A stretch of 64,000 nt of DNA from Ardenticatenaceae bacterium. GTDB taxonomy: Bacteria; Chloroflexota; Anaerolineae; Promineifilales; Promineifilaceae. How positions within the stretch are numbered: the stretch's first letter is position 1; the number at the start of each line of letters is the position of its first letter. A model generated the notes under the pieces. It was not told where the DNA came from. It was given only the letters and a program-made list of their open reading frames with translations, and did not search any database. The translations under genes were made by a program, and so were the position numbers. This document shows, one piece after another, positions 61,251 through 64,000 of this stretch. Location: positions 372,001 through 436,000 of the forward strand of contig JACKCB010000002.1 of NCBI GenBank assembly GCA_020634235.1. Reading direction: 5' to 3'.

Positions 61251-61299
61251 AGATGGGCATTCTAGCAGGCTGTGACCAAAGGAGCCAGCAGGGGCGCTT

Positions 61300-61328
61300 T
61301 TGATTTTCCCCGTCTCTGCTGTTACACT
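61300..61328 (+). promoter_or_regulatory. Possible promoter of the PPC-repeat lipoprotein gene
   Basis: TTGATT (61300-61305), a 17-nt spacer and TACACT (61323-61328) precede the ATG at 61398 by 70 nt. Confidence 0.5.
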
Positions 61329-61397
61329 GACACTCGATCAGGCTCGTGGCGGTGGCGTATCCCTCCCCGGCCGGAGCCACAAAGGAGATTTGCTTTT

Positions 61398-63638
61398 ATG
61401 TCAACGAATCGGGCGCTTCTTTCTCTGCTTCTACTGCTGTTTTTGCCGGCCCTGGCCTGCACCATCAGTTCACCGCAGCCCACGGCTGGGCCTACGCTGC
61501 TGGCCACGGCGGCGCTGCCGGCCCCAACCGCCAGCCCGGCCGGGGCGGAGTTGGTGCAATACCAAGATGACGCCCTCGGCATTAGCCTGGCCTACCCGGC
61601 CGGGTGGAGCCGCCAAAGCTTCCCTGGCTTCCTCACCCTGGCCACCAACGAAAGCCTGCTCAATGGCGGCGGCTACAGCGAGGACGGCGCGGTCATTGTC
61701 ATTGCCAGCGGCCAGACACCCGCCGTGGCCCAGGTCACCGACGCCGCCGCCCTGCAAGCCGCCCTGGGTGAGCTGAACGGTGCCGCCGACCTGAGCATCC
61801 TCGAAGGCCCCACCACCACGACCCTCAACGGCCAGCCGGCCGTAACCGCCATCGTTGCCGGCACAGACGAGGCCAGCGGCGCACCAGTCATCTTCTACGT
61901 CACCCTGATCGAGAATGAAGCCCAGGCGGTGCTCATTGCCGGCACTACTTTGCAGCAAAATGAGGCGCGCTTCCGACCGGTCTTCATGGCCGTCAGCCAG
62001 TCGGTGGTGGTCAGCACCCCGGCCGGGATCAGCAACAGTCCCACCCCCACCCCGGCCGGGAACCTGACCTACGGCACCACCATCAGCGGCACCATTCCCG
62101 CCGGCGGCGCCACCGCCTGGCGCTTCGACGGCCAGGCCGGCGACATCCTCAACATCACCGCCGAGCCAGGCAGCAGCGGCCTGGACCTGACCCTGGATGT
62201 ACGCAACAGCGCCGGCAGCACCATCCTGCCCAACGGCACGGTCGACGACTCCTTCAGCACCGAGTTCATCAGCGGCCTGATCCTGCCGGCCGACGGCCCC
62301 TACACCGTGGTGCTGTCCGGTTTCCTGGGGTCTGGCGGCGATTTCTTACTGACAGTGGAGAGCGCGGATGATGATGCGCCGGCGCTCCGGCCGGGCAGCG
62401 TGGTCACCGGCAGCCTGGCCGCCAGTGATGAGAACTTTTTCCAGCTCAGCGGCACCGCCGGCGTCACTGCCACCCTGGTGCTGCTGCCGGACGAAAGCCT
62501 GGACGCCTTGCTGGAAGTCTACGACCTGGACGGCACACGCCTGTTGGCCGCGGACAGCGGCTTCAGCGGCGAGAGCGAACTGGCGGTCTTTGTGCCGCCG
62601 CGCGATGGGCGCTACCAACTGCGCGTGGCCGAATTCGCCGGCGAGGGGTCGGGTGGGTACGTGCTGGGCGTGGCCACCAATGACAGCGCCCTGATTGCCG
62701 ATGCCAACAACGTAGACCAGGGCACTTCTGTGGATTACACGCTGCGGCTGGACGCGGGGGAGACTATTTTGGTCGTCGCCCGGCCGGAGGCGACCTTTGA
62801 CGTGGTGGCCCGCCTTTATGACCAGACCAACGCCCTGCTGGGCGAGGCGGATGCTGGAGCCGAGGGCGCGGCGGAGGTCCTGGCCTTCACTGCCCCGGCC
62901 GGGGAGAGCAGCGAGTACACCCTGCGCCTCAGCGGCTTTGACGATTCGGCCGGCAGTTATGCGCTGTTGGTGATGGGCGGGCAGCCGGCCACCAGCCCCG
63001 CCGCCTCAGATTTGCCCGTCGCCCCGGCCGGGGCACCGCGCACAATCCTTGCGCCGGGGGCGGTGGTAGAGGCCACCCTGGAGGCCAATGCCAGCGACAG
63101 CTACACCTTCCCCGGCCGGGCGGGCGAAACCAGCGCCTTCTACCTCTTCCCCGACCCCACGCTGGACCTGGTATTGGTGATTCGGGATGGCAACGGCAGC
63201 GAGCTGGCCCGGGTGGATGATGGCTTTGCCGGCGGTGGCGAGCTGCTCGACTTTGTGCCGCCGCGCAACGGGGAGTATTTGTTGGAGGTGGTGCCGTTTG
63301 TGGGCAGCGGGGGCAGCTACCTGCTGGGCATGGTGGACGAGGCGGCGGCGCTGGTAGCCGACAGTGACACGGTGGGCAATGATACAGCCATCAGCTACAC
63401 GTTGAACGTCCCGGCCGGGGAGCGGCGGGCGATCATGGTCTTCCCTGACAGCGCCTTCGACGTCATCGTGCAAATCTTTGACCGGAACAACAATCTGGTG
63501 GCCGAATCCGACAACGGCATCACCGGCAAACCGGAAGCGCTGCTCTTCCAGCCTGAGCAGGGCGGCGAGTACGTGGTCCGCATCCGCGGCTTTGTCAACG
63601 TCGGCGGCAGCTACACCATCCGCATCATCGCCGTCTAG
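61398..63638 (+). CDS. PPC-domain repeat lipoprotein
   Basis: A 746-residue lipoprotein. ATG 61398 follows AAAGGAG at about 10 nt. The signal peptide ends in the lipobox LPALAC (Cys about residue 21), followed by a Thr/Pro/Ala linker. Residues about 55-195 form a globular domain of unknown type (ISLAYPAGWSRQSFPGFLTL). The rest is four or so beta-sandwich repeats of the bacterial pre-peptidase C-terminal (PPC) kind, each with a DxxLxVYDxxG-like core and a closing GxYxLxV strand, for example LDALLEVYDLDGTRLLAADS and GRYQLRVAEFAGEGSGGYVL. PPC domains mediate surface binding or protease cleavage. It is likely displayed on the outer face of the membrane. Confidence 0.85.
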   Translation: MSTNRALLSLLLLLFLPALACTISSPQPTAGPTLLATAALPAPTASPAGAELVQYQDDALGISLAYPAGWSRQSFPGFLTLATNESLLNGGGYSEDGAVIVIASGQTPAVAQVTDAAALQAALGELNGAADLSILEGPTTTTLNGQPAVTAIVAGTDEASGAPVIFYVTLIENEAQAVLIAGTTLQQNEARFRPVFMAVSQSVVVSTPAGISNSPTPTPAGNLTYGTTISGTIPAGGATAWRFDGQAGDILNITAEPGSSGLDLTLDVRNSAGSTILPNGTVDDSFSTEFISGLILPADGPYTVVLSGFLGSGGDFLLTVESADDDAPALRPGSVVTGSLAASDENFFQLSGTAGVTATLVLLPDESLDALLEVYDLDGTRLLAADSGFSGESELAVFVPPRDGRYQLRVAEFAGEGSGGYVLGVATNDSALIADANNVDQGTSVDYTLRLDAGETILVVARPEATFDVVARLYDQTNALLGEADAGAEGAAEVLAFTAPAGESSEYTLRLSGFDDSAGSYALLVMGGQPATSPAASDLPVAPAGAPRTILAPGAVVEATLEANASDSYTFPGRAGETSAFYLFPDPTLDLVLVIRDGNGSELARVDDGFAGGGELLDFVPPRNGEYLLEVVPFVGSGGSYLLGMVDEAAALVADSDTVGNDTAISYTLNVPAGERRAIMVFPDSAFDVIVQIFDRNNNLVAESDNGITGKPEALLFQPEQGGEYVVRIRGFVNVGGSYTIRIIAV

Positions 63639-63683
63639 CGGCCTGCCGCAGCAGTGGAAGCGTGAAGCTGATCCCGGCCGGGG

Positions 63684-64000
63684 CTAAAGGCCATGCAGGA
63701 AGGGATTGTGCTGCCGCTCGGCACCAATGGTGGTGGGGCGCAGGTGGCCGGCAAAGACCTGGGTTTCGTCGGGCAGCACCAGCAGTTGGGTCTTAATGCT
63801 GTTCAGCAGCGTCTCGTAATCCCCGCCGGGCAGGTCGGTCCGGCCAATGCTTTGCTCAAAAAGCACATCGCCGCTAAACAGCAGGCCATGGTCTGGCGCA
63901 TAGAAGCTGACGTGGCCCGGCGCGTGGCCCGGCGTATACAACACCCGCAGCGTCACCCGCCCCACTTGCAGCGTCTCCCCTTCGGTCAGGTAATGGTCGG
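63684..64000 (-). CDS. MBL-fold hydrolase, glyoxalase II-like (5' end outside window)
   Basis: The minus-strand frame is open to the right edge, so the N-terminus with the HxHxDH metal motif lies outside. The visible 105 residues include VLYTPGHAPGHVSFYAPD (metal His), LLFSGDVLFEQSIGRTDLPG (bridging Asp in SGDVLF) and the terminal block QVFAGHLRPTTIGAERQHNP, where GHLRPTTIG replaces the usual GHGPxTTIG. These fit the small hydroxyacylglutathione hydrolase-like MBL group. A GTG at 63965 is an internal codon, not the start. It converges with the PPC lipoprotein gene. Confidence 0.88.
   Translation of the reverse strand, partial: DHYLTEGETLQVGRVTLRVLYTPGHAPGHVSFYAPDHGLLFSGDVLFEQSIGRTDLPGGDYETLLNSIKTQLLVLPDETQVFAGHLRPTTIGAERQHNPFLHGL

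Overview
The window looks like chromosomal DNA from a high-GC member of the Chloroflexota, probably Anaerolineae-like. This rests on gene content and style and is an inference: an archaeal-type short AspRS behind a T-box leader, many glycosyltransferase, TPR and PPC-domain proteins with Thr/Pro linkers, and dispersed palindromic repeats. No rRNA, tRNA, CRISPR array, transposase or phage gene was seen.

Layout. 1-2.2 kb: a redox operon (membrane protein tail, 2x[4Fe-4S] ferredoxin, FAD/NAD oxidoreductase). 2.4-3.6 kb: a small membrane protein, then an AT-richer island with a HicA/HicB toxin-antitoxin pair, a clear promoter and an operator-like inverted repeat. 3.8-22.8 kb: a surface-polysaccharide locus with two sulfotransferases, a radical SAM/polysaccharide pyruvyl transferase fusion, four glycosyltransferases, a flippase, an O-antigen-ligase/TPR protein and a WecA/MraY-type phosphosugar transferase. 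It is interrupted at 9.3-13.1 kb by a 1.37-kb direct duplication carrying two identical secreted formylglycine-generating-enzyme-like (FGE-like) proteins, with a PIN/Phd toxin-antitoxin pair between the copies. 22.9-25.6 kb: cyclophilin and aspS, convergent around a perfect 40-bp palindrome; aspS has a T-box leader that appears to contain two successive antiterminator/terminator modules. 25.8-37.6 kb: vWA lipoprotein, beta-propeller protein, uvrC, sarcosine-oxidase-like enzyme, MocR regulator, FAA hydrolase, two SDRs, rhodanese, DUF423. 37.8-51.6 kb: a second envelope/glycan cluster (GT2, DUF2304, phosphodiesterase, polysaccharide deacetylase, FemAB-like protein, a 1725-aa membrane/TPR protein, MFS exporter, DegT aminotransferase). 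51.6-64 kb: amine-oxidase-like protein fused to cytochrome c, smpB, two S41 proteases, a GH3-like protein, a CDF transporter, a PPC-repeat lipoprotein and a partial MBL-fold hydrolase.

How the genes fit together. The two glycan clusters supply lipid-linked initiation (WecA-like), chain building, pyruvyl and sulfate decoration, flipping, polymerisation or ligation, and trimming. The product would plausibly be an acidic, sulfated extracellular polysaccharide.

The most unusual signal is not a gene. The 8-bp palindrome CCGGCCGG, usually inside CCCGGCCGGG, occurs about 160 times by hand count in 64 kb, against roughly 9 expected by chance. It occurs in all reading frames, between genes and inside the T-box leader, like the HIP1 palindrome of cyanobacteria.
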